Source: Prevotella sp.
GTDB taxonomy: Bacteria > Bacteroidota > Bacteroidia > Bacteroidales > Bacteroidaceae
Assembly: GCA_017474515.1 (NCBI GenBank)
Contig: JAFVHN010000053.1
Coordinates: 62,001 to 126,000 of the forward strand
DNA length: 64,000 nt
Direction: 5' to 3'
Shown here in pieces: positions 49,156 through 58,083 of this stretch. Below the pieces are notes generated by a model. That model was not told where the DNA came from. It saw only the letters and a program-made list of their open reading frames with translations, and searched no databases. Every line of letters starts with the position of its first letter. Position 1 is the first letter of the stretch. The position numbers were made by a program, and so were the translations under genes.

Positions 49156-52100
49156 TTATTGTTCCACTTCATATTCCACGGGGCGGTGGGCATATTGTGC
49201 CAACTCAGCCTCGACGTCGGGATTCTCTTCGTCCTCAAACTTCATGGGGCTGATCTTCTCCTGCAGCGACTGGAAGATGACGAACAGCGTGGGCACCACG
49301 AACACCTGGAGCAGGGTGCCGATGAGCATACCGCCCACGGCAGCGGCGCCGAGTGTCTGGTTGCCGTTCTTGCCCACACCGCTTGCGAACATCATGGGCA
49401 AGAGGCCGATGACCATGGCCAACGATGTCATAAGGATAGGACGCAAACGTGCGGCGGCACCGAGCACTGCCGACCACGAGATGGCCATGCCCGTATGACG
49501 GCGCTCAAGGGCGAACTGCACAATAAGAATGGCATTCTTGGCCAGCAGACCAATGAGCATGATGAGCGAAATCTGCATGTAGATGTCGTTTGAATGGCCA
49601 AACAGACGTGTAAAGAGGAATGCTCCCGCCAAGCCGAAAGGCACACTGAGCACCACGGCCAAGGGAAGGATGTAACTCTCGTACTGTGCCGACAAAATAA
49701 GGTAGATGAAGATGAAACACAGTACGAAGATAAGGGCGGTGGAGTTGCTCGAAGCTGCCTCCGAGCGCGTCAGGCCGCTGTAGTCGTAAGTATAGCCTTG
49801 CGGCAGCACGTTGGCGGCCACTTCCTCACACGCCTTGATGGCTTCACCCGACGAGTAGCCGTCGCCTACGGTGGCGGTCACGTTGATCGAAGTGAAGAGG
49901 TTGAAGCGGTTGATGTTGGAAGGTCCATAGACGCGCTCCAACTTGCAGTACTCTTGAATGGGCGACATGCCCGACGGGGTGCGCACATAGACGCTGTTGA
50001 GCGACTCGGGTGTCATGCGCGTTTCGGGCGAGCCCTGCACCATCACACGGTAGAGTTTTCCGTAGGCGTTGAAGTTGGAGGCGTAGAGGCCGCCGTAATA
50101 GCCTTGAAGCGTGGTGAGAATGGTGGAAGGCGAAATGCCCGACTGCTTACATTTGGCCACGTCAACATGAATCATGTATTGCGGATAATTGGGGTTGTAG
50201 CTGGTTTGCGCCATCTGGATTTCCGGGCGTTTATTGAGTTCTGCCAGGTAATCCTGCACCACCTCAAAGAAGTGTGTGAGGCTGCCGCCCGTGCGGTCCT
50301 GCATCACCAGCGACACGCCGCTGTTGGCCGAGAAGCCGGGAATCATGGGCGGCGAGAATGCCAGCACCTGTGCGTCCTTGATGGAAGCGGTCTGCTTGTA
50401 AATAAGTCCCAGCACCGAGTTGGCGTCGAGCGGGTTGATGAGGAAACGGTAAATGCCGTCGCCCTGCCAGAGTCCCGACAATTTCCACCAGAAGCCTTTC
50501 TGACGCTCTGAGAACGGTTTGAGCTTGATGATGAAGGTGGCCTGGTCGCTGCCGGCGCCGGCAATGAAGTTGTAACCCTGAATTTGCTCACGGCTCTGGA
50601 TGGCCGGATTGGTGGCCAGGATGGAGTCCACCTGGTTGATGACCTGCGTGGTGCGGGCCACCGAAGTGGCCGGCGGCATGGAAATGGTGCAGAACAAGGT
50701 TCCTGTGTCCTCGCTCGGCACAAGTCCGGTCTTGGTGGTTACCATCGTTCCGGCCAACACGGCAATGCCGATGATGACGGCAATGACGATGGCAACGGGC
50801 TTGCGCACCAGCTTTTCCACATGTTTCTTATATTTTCCGAGCACTTTCTCGTAGGAAGTGTTGAAGGCTGTGTGGAAACGGTCGATGCGCGACATCTTCA
50901 CCTCCTTGCCCTCGGCATCGTGCGGCTTCAGGAAAATGGCGCACAAGGCGGGCGACAGGGTTAAGGCGTTGAGGGCTGAAATAAAGATACTTACCGCCAT
51001 GGTGACACCAAATTCGCGGTAGAACGTTCCGCTGGTGCCGCCAATGAACGACACGGGAATGAACACCGATGCCATCACGAGGGTGATGGAGATGATGGCG
51101 CCCGAAATTTCGTTCATGGCATCGATAGACGCCGTCAGCGCGCTCTTGTAGCCCTGGTCGAGCTTGGCATGCACGGCCTCAACCACCACGATGGCATCGT
51201 CCACCACAATGGCAATGGCCAGCAGCAGGGCCGACAACACAAGCAGGTTGATGGAGAAGCCGAAAATCTTGAGGAAGAAGAACGTACCGATAAGCGACAC
51301 CGGCACGGCAATCAGCGGGATGAGCGTGGAGCGGAAGTCCTGCAAGAACACATACACCACGAGGAACACCAGCACCAGCGTCATGAAGAGCGTGAATACC
51401 ACTTCCTCGATACTGGCATAAAGGAACTCGGTGACGTCGTAGTTGATTTTATACGTCATGCCCGGGGGGAACAGCTTGGCCTGCTCCTCCAACTCCTTCT
51501 TCACCTGCACGGCAATGTCGTTGGCGTTGGAGCCGGCAATCTGCTGAACCATGCCCATGACCGACGGGATGTTGTTGTTCTTCATCGACACCGAATACTG
51601 AAGTCCGCCAAGTTCAATCTTTGCCACATCCTTCAGTTTCAGCGTGTTGCCGTTGGCATCGCTCGAAATGACGATGTTTCCAAATTCCTCTTCCGACTTC
51701 AGTCGTCCGGTGTAGCGCATGGCGTATTCGTAGGCCACGTCCGACTGTTCACCGAATGTTCCCGGTGCAGCCTCAATGTTCTGCTCTGCCAGCACGCCGC
51801 TGATGTCAGAGGGCATCAGGTTGTATTGCTTCATCACTTCGGGCTTCAGCCATATTCTCATTGAATAGGTTTTCACGCCGGGGCTCTGCACGTCGCCCAC
51901 GCCCTGAATACGCTTAATGGCCGGAATGATGTTGATGTTTGAATAGTTGGTGAGGAATTTGTCGTCGTAGCGTCCGTCGCTGGTCAGTGTGAACATCATC
52001 ACCTGTGATGTCTGACGCTTCATGACGGTGACGCCGATGCGGGTTACTTCTGCCGGCAACAAAGCCTGAGCCTGCTGCACGCGGTTTTGCACGTTCACGG

Positions 52101-52410
52101 CGCACATGTCGGCGTTCATGCCCTGCCTGAAGAGCACCTGTATGCTGGCCGAGCCTGACGATGCCGACGAGGAGAGGTAGTCCATGCCTTCCACGCCGTT
52201 GATGCTTTCTTCCAGTGGCACGAGCACCGAGTTCTTCACCGTTTCGGCATCGGCACCGGGATAGCTGGTGAACACCACAACCGTGGGAGGCGCAATGTCG
52301 GGATATTGCTCAATGGGCAGCGTGGCCAGCCCAATGAAGCCCAGCAGCACAATCACGATTGAAATCACCGTGGAGAGCACCGGGCGCTTGATAAAGTTTG
52401 TAAATGTCAT
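49156..52410 (-). CDS. RND efflux pump inner-membrane transporter (AcrB-like)
   Basis: I choose ATG 52410 (MTFTNFIKRPVLSTVISIVI), the standard N-terminus of HAE1 pumps; the frame runs 21 codons further upstream. The roughly 1084-residue protein has twelve spans in two halves. Landmarks are LPIEQYPDIAPPTVVVFTSYPGA (given as the segment near 30-52), GVEGMDYLSSSASSGSA, the span-4 proton-relay segment LLLAIAIVVDDAIVVVE with paired Asp, and the second-half ISLIMLIGLLAKNAILIV. It exports drugs or other amphiphiles by proton antiport. It sits between its adaptor and duct genes. Confidence 0.96.
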   Translation of the reverse strand: MTFTNFIKRPVLSTVISIVIVLLGFIGLATLPIEQYPDIAPPTVVVFTSYPGADAETVKNSVLVPLEESINGVEGMDYLSSSASSGSASIQVLFRQGMNADMCAVNVQNRVQQAQALLPAEVTRIGVTVMKRQTSQVMMFTLTSDGRYDDKFLTNYSNINIIPAIKRIQGVGDVQSPGVKTYSMRIWLKPEVMKQYNLMPSDISGVLAEQNIEAAPGTFGEQSDVAYEYAMRYTGRLKSEEEFGNIVISSDANGNTLKLKDVAKIELGGLQYSVSMKNNNIPSVMGMVQQIAGSNANDIAVQVKKELEEQAKLFPPGMTYKINYDVTEFLYASIEEVVFTLFMTLVLVFLVVYVFLQDFRSTLIPLIAVPVSLIGTFFFLKIFGFSINLLVLSALLLAIAIVVDDAIVVVEAVHAKLDQGYKSALTASIDAMNEISGAIISITLVMASVFIPVSFIGGTSGTFYREFGVTMAVSIFISALNALTLSPALCAIFLKPHDAEGKEVKMSRIDRFHTAFNTSYEKVLGKYKKHVEKLVRKPVAIVIAVIIGIAVLAGTMVTTKTGLVPSEDTGTLFCTISMPPATSVARTTQVINQVDSILATNPAIQSREQIQGYNFIAGAGSDQATFIIKLKPFSERQKGFWWKLSGLWQGDGIYRFLINPLDANSVLGLIYKQTASIKDAQVLAFSPPMIPGFSANSGVSLVMQDRTGGSLTHFFEVVQDYLAELNKRPEIQMAQTSYNPNYPQYMIHVDVAKCKQSGISPSTILTTLQGYYGGLYASNFNAYGKLYRVMVQGSPETRMTPESLNSVYVRTPSGMSPIQEYCKLERVYGPSNINRFNLFTSINVTATVGDGYSSGEAIKACEEVAANVLPQGYTYDYSGLTRSEAASSNSTALIFVLCFIFIYLILSAQYESYILPLAVVLSVPFGLAGAFLFTRLFGHSNDIYMQISLIMLIGLLAKNAILIVQFALERRHTGMAISWSAVLGAAARLRPILMTSLAMVIGLLPMMFASGVGKNGNQTLGAAAVGGMLIGTLLQVFVVPTLFVIFQSLQEKISPMKFEDEENPDVEAELAQYAHRPVEYEVEQ

Positions 52411-52568
52411 ATCTGTTCGTGTTTTTAACGGCCTGGCCCGTTGTAGTTTACAATTCCTGCCTTTCGGGGCCAACGCTGATGCCGCTCCCTACAAGACGGG
52501 GGCATGGCGCAGGTTGAGAGAAGAAAAGAAACCGACCGTAACGGCAAACCGTGAAACAGTAATAATCC

Positions 52569-53771
52569 TTATTTCTTTCCCTGCATGGCGTCAACGAAGC
52601 CCTTGGCCGAGCCGTCGGCACCGATCTGTGCGGCTTCGTTAATCTTCTGCTGATAGCGCTCGGGAGTGATGGGCACAATCTCCATGCCGTCGGTGAGCTT
52701 GGTGATGCCGTTGGTGACATATTTGTCGCCAACGTTGAGGCCGCTGCGCACCACATAGTTCTTTCCGTCGTTCTGCGGGTCAACGGTGATTTCGGTGTAT
52801 TTCACCTTGTTGTCCTTGCCCACCACATATACGAACTTCTTGTCTTGCACCTCCGACACGCAGTTCTGCGAAATGATGATGGCCGAGCTGTTGCTGCGGG
52901 GCACCACGATAGAGCCCGACCCGCCGCTCTTGAGCAGGCGCTCGGGGTTGGAGAAGTGGGCTATGAGCTGCACCGAACCGGTGGCGGCGTCAATCAGTCC
53001 GCTGGCCTTCACCACCTTTCCCTCGTGTCCGTACATGGTGCCGTCGGCCAGCATCAGCTTCACCGGCGGATAATTGTTGATGGCGGCCTGCGAACTGCCT
53101 GCCGTCTTGGTGAGGTCGAGCATGTCTTTTTCCGACACGCTGAAATAGACCTCCATGGCACTGTTGTTCGACACGGTGGTCAGCGCGGGCATGCTCGACG
53201 CGCTCACCATGGCACCCACCTTGTAAGGCAGATTGCCGATGACACCGGCCGACGGGCTCTTCACATAGCAGAAGCTGAGCGTTTCCTTGGCCGAGGCCAG
53301 GGCGGCACGGGCCTGTGAGAGCTGTGCCTGCGCACTTTCGTAGGTGTTCTTGGCCGACTCCAGCTCGTATTGTCCTATGACGTTCTGCTCAAACAACTTT
53401 TTGTTGTTCTCATACGTCAGCTTGGCGGTGTTCATCTGGGCCGTGGCGGTGTTCACGGCAGCCTGCGACTGGCGAACGGCGGCCTGGTAGGTCTCGTTGT
53501 CAATGACAAAGAGCAGCTGTCCGGCACCTACCGACTGGCCCTCTTTCACGCACACCCTGGTGATGAATCCGGCCACCTTGGGGCGGATTTCCACGTCCTG
53601 CACACCCTTGATGGTGGCGGGATAGGTGGTCTGCATGGATGTACTCTGGCTCGAAATGGCCTGCACGGGGAACTCGTTGTCGCCGAAATTGGGCATGCCG
53701 CCGCCACCGCCGCCACATGAAACGAGAACGGCCGACAGGCCGGCAATCAGTAAAATCTTGTAGTTCTTCAT
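52569..53771 (-). CDS. RND efflux membrane-fusion lipoprotein (AcrA-like)
   Basis: This 400-residue adaptor starts with the lipoprotein signal MKNYKILLIAGLSAVLVSC (Cys19), followed by a run of glycines. The order is lipoyl half-motif (VEIRPKVAGFITRVCVKEGQ), an alpha-hairpin (about 95-160, many Ala and Gln), the second lipoyl half (SFCYVKSPSAGVIGNLPYKVG), beta-barrel, and membrane-proximal domain (VSEVQDKKFVYVVGKDNKVK, NGITKLTDGMEIVP). It leads the three-gene efflux operon, whose promoter lies upstream. No regulator is adjacent. Confidence 0.95.
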   Translation of the reverse strand: MKNYKILLIAGLSAVLVSCGGGGGGMPNFGDNEFPVQAISSQSTSMQTTYPATIKGVQDVEIRPKVAGFITRVCVKEGQSVGAGQLLFVIDNETYQAAVRQSQAAVNTATAQMNTAKLTYENNKKLFEQNVIGQYELESAKNTYESAQAQLSQARAALASAKETLSFCYVKSPSAGVIGNLPYKVGAMVSASSMPALTTVSNNSAMEVYFSVSEKDMLDLTKTAGSSQAAINNYPPVKLMLADGTMYGHEGKVVKASGLIDAATGSVQLIAHFSNPERLLKSGGSGSIVVPRSNSSAIIISQNCVSEVQDKKFVYVVGKDNKVKYTEITVDPQNDGKNYVVRSGLNVGDKYVTNGITKLTDGMEIVPITPERYQQKINEAAQIGADGSAKGFVDAMQGKK

Positions 53772-53869
53772 ACCTATTTTTATTATTATAACGTTTGTTC
53801 AACACATGAAAACAACCCCATCAACCCGCCCATGACAAAACTCTGCGGGCTGATAAAGTTTTCAGACTG

Positions 53870-53900
53870 CAAAGTTACATAAAAGTTGGCTTTTTTACAA
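53870..53900 (-). promoter_or_regulatory. Promoter of the RND efflux operon
   Basis: On the minus strand TTG (53900-53898) and TAACTTTG (53877-53870) are 20 bp apart. The leader is about 90 nt. Confidence 0.65.
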
Positions 53901-53975
53901 TTATTCCCCCATTATTTTAACAATATATAAGTTTGTGAAACCACCTATGCAACAGCTCAGCCTTGGAGTCCGGCT

Positions 53976-54042
53976 CAGTCCAAACCGCAAACGACTCCAG
54001 TCCAAACTGCAAATGGACTGGAGTCGTTTGCGGTTTGGACTG
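53976..54042 (-). terminator. 29-bp perfect palindrome downstream of cca
   Basis: Arms 53976-54004 and 54014-54042 are exact complements (beginning CAGTCCAAACCGCAAACGAC) around AACTGCAAA. A further partial copy, GAAGTCGTTTGCGGATAAGACTGG, stated here as 54043-54065, follows. The internal words GTCCAAAC-GCAAA are repeated, as in the cluster at 34366. There is no U tract. Confidence 0.7.
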
Positions 54043-54145
54043 AAGTCGTTTGCGGATAAGACTGGACCCGATTTTCAACATCCAGTTTCAAAGACACTGA
54101 AGTTCAGGCGTTTATTCTGAGCGAGCGGTCTTTCCCGAAAAAAAA

Positions 54146-55624
54146 TCAAGTTTGAGGGTTGTTTTCCGTGCCACCACACCGCTGAAGCCCCATTTCCCCG
54201 GCCGTCTTCATGAGCAGTTGCATGAGCGGTTCGCGCTCGTTGGGCACGCGGTTGTCGAGGACGGCATCCTTGAGCACTTTTTTCAGGTCGCCCACCTCGC
54301 GCGAGGGCTTCAGGTTGAACAGCTCCATGATTTCATTACCGTCGATGACGGGCTGGAGCAGCCGTTTGTAGTCTTTTTCCTTCAGGTCGGTGAGTTTCTC
54401 GCGCACCATGCGGAAATTCTCCCTGAACTGCTTTTTGCGCACCTCGTTCTTGCTGGTGATGTCGGCCTCGCAAAGGGTCATCAGGTCGTCGATGTCGTCG
54501 CCGGCATCGTTCAAAAGCCTGCGTATGGCACTGTCGGTCACCTCCTCGTCGGCAATGACGATGGGGCGCATGTGCAGTTCCACGAGTTTCTGCACATATT
54601 TCATCTTCATGTCGAGGGGCAGCTTCAACCGGCGGAACATGTCGGCCACCATTCTGGCGCCCACGGAGTTATGGTTATGGAATGTCCATCCCAGGGCATT
54701 GTCCCACCGCTTGGTGCGCGTCTTGCCGATGTCGTGGAGCAGGGCCGCCCACCGAAGCCAGAGGTTGGGCGAAGTCTTGCACACGTTTTCGAGCACTTCC
54801 AGAGTGTGGTAGAAGTTGTTTTTATGCGCCCTTCCACAACGCGTTTCCACGATGTCGAGGTCCGAAAGTTCGGGCATGATGATGTGCAGGAGCCCGCTCT
54901 CCTGTAGTTCCACGAAGCCTATGCTGGGGTGCGGCGAAAGCAGAATCTTGTTGAGTTCCTCGGCAATGCGCTCGCCGCTGATGATTTTTATGCGGTAGGC
55001 GTTACGGCTCAGCGCCTCTTTCGTCTCCGCTTCAATGTCGAAGCGCAATTGTGAGGCGAAACGCACGCAACGCAACATGCGCAAGGGGTCGTCGCTGAAA
55101 GTGATGTCGGGGTCGAGGGGCGTGCGGATGATGCCGTCCTCCATGTCGTAGATGCCGTCGAAGGGATCTACAAGTTGCCCGAAGCGATTGGCGTTCAGGC
55201 AGATGGCACAGGCATTGATGGTGAAGTCGCGGCGGTTCTGGTCGTCTTCAAGCGTGCCGTCTTCCACGATGGGTTTTCGCGACTCGCGGCGATAGCTTTC
55301 GCGCCGTGCGCCCACGAATTCCAGTTCTATAGGCTCGTGGCCGGGTTTCTGGCTTGACAGCTTCACCTGGGCGGTGCCATAATTCTTGAAGACGCTCAGA
55401 TGGGCGCGCCGTCCCAGAGTGGCGGCCACCTCGCGGGCCACCTCAATGCCGCTGCCCACCACCACCACATCGATGTCGTTGGACGGCCGCTGAAGGAATA
55501 TGTCGCGTACGAACCCGCCCACCACATAGCATTCCACGCCCATTTGGTCGGCCACCTGGCCCACCAGACGAAATAGCGGGCGGTCGAGCAGGGCCGCAAG
55601 TTCCTCGTCGGTATATAATTTCAT
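54146..55624 (-). CDS. cca: CCA tRNA nucleotidyltransferase with HD domain
   Basis: I start at ATG 55624 (MKLYTDEELAALLDRPLF). The 492-residue enzyme adds or repairs the CCA end of tRNAs. It has the nucleotidyltransferase loop YVVGGFVRDIFLQRPSNDID with metal-binding Asp residues, the RRDFTINACAI motif B, DPLRMLRCVRFASQL, and an HD-type phosphohydrolase domain with LLHDIGKTRTKRW and the later ELHMRPIV. The class II layout plus HD domain is normal. In some bacteria relatives of this enzyme are poly(A) polymerases, but the specific motifs favour CCA addition. Confidence 0.92.
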   Translation of the reverse strand: MKLYTDEELAALLDRPLFRLVGQVADQMGVECYVVGGFVRDIFLQRPSNDIDVVVVGSGIEVAREVAATLGRRAHLSVFKNYGTAQVKLSSQKPGHEPIELEFVGARRESYRRESRKPIVEDGTLEDDQNRRDFTINACAICLNANRFGQLVDPFDGIYDMEDGIIRTPLDPDITFSDDPLRMLRCVRFASQLRFDIEAETKEALSRNAYRIKIISGERIAEELNKILLSPHPSIGFVELQESGLLHIIMPELSDLDIVETRCGRAHKNNFYHTLEVLENVCKTSPNLWLRWAALLHDIGKTRTKRWDNALGWTFHNHNSVGARMVADMFRRLKLPLDMKMKYVQKLVELHMRPIVIADEEVTDSAIRRLLNDAGDDIDDLMTLCEADITSKNEVRKKQFRENFRMVREKLTDLKEKDYKRLLQPVIDGNEIMELFNLKPSREVGDLKKVLKDAVLDNRVPNEREPLMQLLMKTAGEMGLQRCGGTENNPQT

Positions 55625-55737
55625 TGTTTTCTGGCTTGTGACGGCACGGCAATTCATCCCTGCCCGCCATCACTTTTTATAAATATTCAACTAAGCTGAA
55701 GCGCCCGCCAAGATGCACATGGTGGGCTTTTCGGGTG

Positions 55738-55745
55738 CAAAATTA
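55738..55745 (-). promoter_or_regulatory. Possible -7 box of cca
   Basis: The minus strand reads TAATTTTG; a TTG lies 24 bp further upstream (55772-55770), a little far. Confidence 0.45.
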
Positions 55746-55869
55746 CGGAAAAAGCTTGTAAAAGGAGAGCAATTTCAGAAGATTAACGCTATTCAGCCCA
55801 AAATATGGGCCAAGTGGCGACGGTACCGCGCACCTTTTTGTGCCGGCCGTGCAACAAAACTCCAATATG

Positions 55870-55901
55870 TTTGTTGCTTCGCGAATAATTTGCTATATTT
55901 G
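55870..55901 (+). promoter_or_regulatory. Promoter of the KilA-N gene
   Basis: TTTG (55870-55873) and TATATTTG (55894-55901) are 20 bp apart, a full match. Confidence 0.7.
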
Positions 55902-55947
55902 CACACGAAACGTAAAACAATGTACGAGGAAAAACAAAGATTGAAAT

Positions 55948-56766
55948 ATGGCAAAGAAATCGGAAATCATAGTAAAGGATACAACCATCAAGACAACAAC
56001 CCTCAACGGAATTGACTATATCTGCATCACCGACATAGCGAGGCAAAAGAACACGGTTGACCCTAACGGCGTGATTGGCAACTGGATGCGCAACCGCAAC
56101 ACCGTGGAGTTTCTCGGTATATGGGAAACACTCCACAATCCCAATTTTAACCCCCTCGAATTCGAGGGGTTTAGGAAAGAAGCAGGTCTGAACGCTTTCA
56201 CACTATCTCCCACACGTTGGATTGAGGCGACCAACGCCATTGGCATCTTTTCTCAAGCCGGACGATATGGTGGAACATTTGCCCAAACAGACATTGCCTT
56301 TGAGTTTGCATCTTGGATTTCCGTGGAGTTCCGCCTTTATCTGGTTATGGAGTTCCAGCGGTTAAAGTCAGAAGAGCAGAAGATGCTGGGCTGGAGCGCC
56401 AAACGCGAACTTTCGAAAATCAACTACCGCATACACACCGATGCCATCAAGAACAACCTGGTACCAAATGAGGTGACACCTGCCCAGGCCAGCGTCATCT
56501 ATGCGGAAGAGGCCGATGTGCTCAACGTAGCCTTGTTCGGCATGACGGCCAAGCAATGGCGCGACGAACATCCGGAGATGAAGGGAAACATCCGCGACTA
56601 TGCAAACATCAACGAGCTCATCTGCCTCTCGAACATGGAGAACATCAACGCCGTGCTAATTAACGAAGGCATTCCCCAGGGCGAACGGCTCGTAAAGCTC
56701 AACCAAATTGCCATCCAACAAATGCGCGTGCTGGAGGAAAACAAGGGCAGGAAACTCCTGAAATAA
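55948..56766 (+). CDS. KilA-N domain protein
   Basis: This 272-residue protein has an N-terminal KilA-N DNA-binding domain (about 1-135): YICITDIARQKNTVDPNGVI, NWMRNRNTVEFLGIWETLHN and ASWISVEFRLYLVMEFQRL. The C-terminal half (about 150-272) is helical with NVALFGMTAKQWRDEHPEMK and ends in a basic tail. KilA-N proteins come from phages and large DNA viruses and are also found as solitary genes in Bacteroidetes. No phage gene is nearby, and base composition is only slightly lower than the neighbours. Its target is unknown. Confidence 0.92.
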   Translation: MAKKSEIIVKDTTIKTTTLNGIDYICITDIARQKNTVDPNGVIGNWMRNRNTVEFLGIWETLHNPNFNPLEFEGFRKEAGLNAFTLSPTRWIEATNAIGIFSQAGRYGGTFAQTDIAFEFASWISVEFRLYLVMEFQRLKSEEQKMLGWSAKRELSKINYRIHTDAIKNNLVPNEVTPAQASVIYAEEADVLNVALFGMTAKQWRDEHPEMKGNIRDYANINELICLSNMENINAVLINEGIPQGERLVKLNQIAIQQMRVLEENKGRKLLK

Positions 56767-56863
56767 AGTGCCGCTCAGGAGAAACAAAGTCGTTCCGACA
56801 CATAAAAAGCCCCTTTTTAGGCGAATTACCCACCGATTGTTCGGCGTTTTCAATTATTATCTT

Positions 56864-56871
56864 TATCTTTG
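56864..56871 (+). promoter_or_regulatory. -7 box of the coiled-coil lipoprotein gene
   Basis: TATCTTTG matches exactly; a TTG lies 24 bp upstream. The leader is about 58 nt. Confidence 0.55.
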
Positions 56872-56935
56872 CACCAAGATTTCAAGACAAACGACAACAA
56901 TAAGATTCTCTGGACCAGAAAGCTGACATTTCAAG

Positions 56936-57310
56936 ATGAAAACATTTACAAAAGTCATGGCATGCCTGTTGGCCGCACTGCTGACGGCCTGCGAAAGCCG
57001 ACACGAACAGCTTCAGAAACAGATTGAAGAGCGCCACGCCGCACTGAAGCACCATCAGGACTCGTCATTGCTGGCTGCTCAGCTGAACGTGGAGAAACTC
57101 GACACACAGCTGCAGCAGGCCCGTTGGGAATATGCCCGGCTGAAGCGCAACACCGATGCCGCCTACGCCCAGGGCACGGCCACCGCCTCGCAACTCAGGC
57201 AGGCCACACTGGCACGGCTCAGACGCGACTCGCTGCAGGCGGCCTTCGACGCGGAATGTGCCAAAATCAGATACATCAAGAAAAGGCAGGAGGAGGAAAA
57301 CAAACAGTGA
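56936..57310 (+). CDS. Small coiled-coil lipoprotein of unknown function
   Basis: This 124-residue protein has a lipobox (LLAALLTACES, Cys19). The rest is almost entirely helical with heptad-like Leu, Gln and Ala spacing (QLNVEKLDTQLQQARWEYAR) and a basic-acidic tail (KKRQEEENKQ). I do not recognise a family. It has its own promoter and lies just ahead of the DUF1599-to-folE cluster. A periplasmic tether to peptidoglycan or a scaffold is possible, by analogy only. Confidence 0.7.
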   Translation: MKTFTKVMACLLAALLTACESRHEQLQKQIEERHAALKHHQDSSLLAAQLNVEKLDTQLQQARWEYARLKRNTDAAYAQGTATASQLRQATLARLRRDSLQAAFDAECAKIRYIKKRQEEENKQ

Positions 57311-57430
57311 CCACACGGCCGGAAACCTTGTCTGCCGTACACTTTCAAGCCATTCATCAGCACTTCTTTCAGACAAAATCACATCTGCCAAGGCCCTTTT
57401 TGGCACTATTTGCGTTAATCTTCCAAAAAG

Positions 57431-57463
57431 TTGGCCGTATTTCAGCATTATTTATTAACTTTG
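57431..57463 (+). promoter_or_regulatory. Promoter of the DUF1599-to-folE operon
   Basis: TTG (57431-57433) and TAACTTTG (57456-57463) have a 22-bp spacer. The leader is about 37 nt. Confidence 0.6.
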
Positions 57464-57506
57464 CACCGATTTATGCACACACGCATGAACGGAGCATATA
57501 CATAAT

Positions 57507-58052
57507 ATGTGTAAGAAAACCGAAAATACCGAGCAGCAATTTCGCAATGCCATGGCGGAGTGCCGCGAGCTGTTCGTGAAAAAGCTTCACGACTACGGGG
57601 CGTCGTGGCGAATTCTCAGGCCGTCGTCGCTCACCGACCAGCTGTATATAAAGGCCAAACGCATTCGGTCGCTCGAAATCAAGCGAGAAGCCATGGTTGA
57701 CGAGGGCATAAGGCCCGAATTCATGGCCATTATCAACTACGGCATCGTGGGGCTTATACAAATTGAAAAAGGCTTTGCCGACGAAGTGGACATGACGCCC
57801 GAAGAGGCCATGACGCACTACGACCGGCATGCGCAGGAGGCCCTGGCGCTCATGTTGCGCAAGAACCACGACTACGACGAGGCGTGGCGAAGCATGCGCG
57901 TGAGCAGCTATACCGACTTCATTCTGACCAAACTGCAGCGGGTGAAGGAAATGGAAGACCTGCAGGGCCGGACGCTCGTGAGCGAGGGCATCGACTCCAA
58001 CTACATGGACATCATCAACTACGCCGTGTTTGGCGTCATCAAACTGAGCTGA
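57507..58052 (+). CDS. DUF1599 protein with duplicated domain
   Basis: This 181-residue protein consists of two similar halves: MAECRELFVKKLHDYGASWR ... RIRSLE ... MAIINYGIVGLIQIEKG and ALALMLRKNHDYDEAWRSMR ... RVKEME ... MDIINYAVFGVIKLS. Each half has the K-x-HDYxxxW motif of DUF1599, a family related to nucleotide-modification or MazG-like enzymes. Function is not established. It opens the conserved run with the MauE-like protein, tpiA, SPOR protein and folE. Confidence 0.88.
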   Translation: MCKKTENTEQQFRNAMAECRELFVKKLHDYGASWRILRPSSLTDQLYIKAKRIRSLEIKREAMVDEGIRPEFMAIINYGIVGLIQIEKGFADEVDMTPEEAMTHYDRHAQEALALMLRKNHDYDEAWRSMRVSSYTDFILTKLQRVKEMEDLQGRTLVSEGIDSNYMDIINYAVFGVIKLS

Positions 58053-58083
58053 CAGGCTTTGTCTCACCCAAGGGAAAGAAATC

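Larger units (their letters stand above)
53772..54145. other. Intergenic region before the efflux operon
   Basis: This 374-bp gap holds the efflux promoter and a 29-bp perfect palindrome after cca. No gene is seen. Confidence 0.75.
55625..55947. other. Divergent intergenic region between cca and KilA-N genes
   Basis: This 323-bp gap holds the two promoters given separately; no gene or RNA was recognised. Confidence 0.7.

Noticed and set aside
55948-56766. Prophage carrying the KilA-N gene
   Set aside because: No integrase, terminase, capsid or lysis gene lies on either side; the flanks are housekeeping genes.
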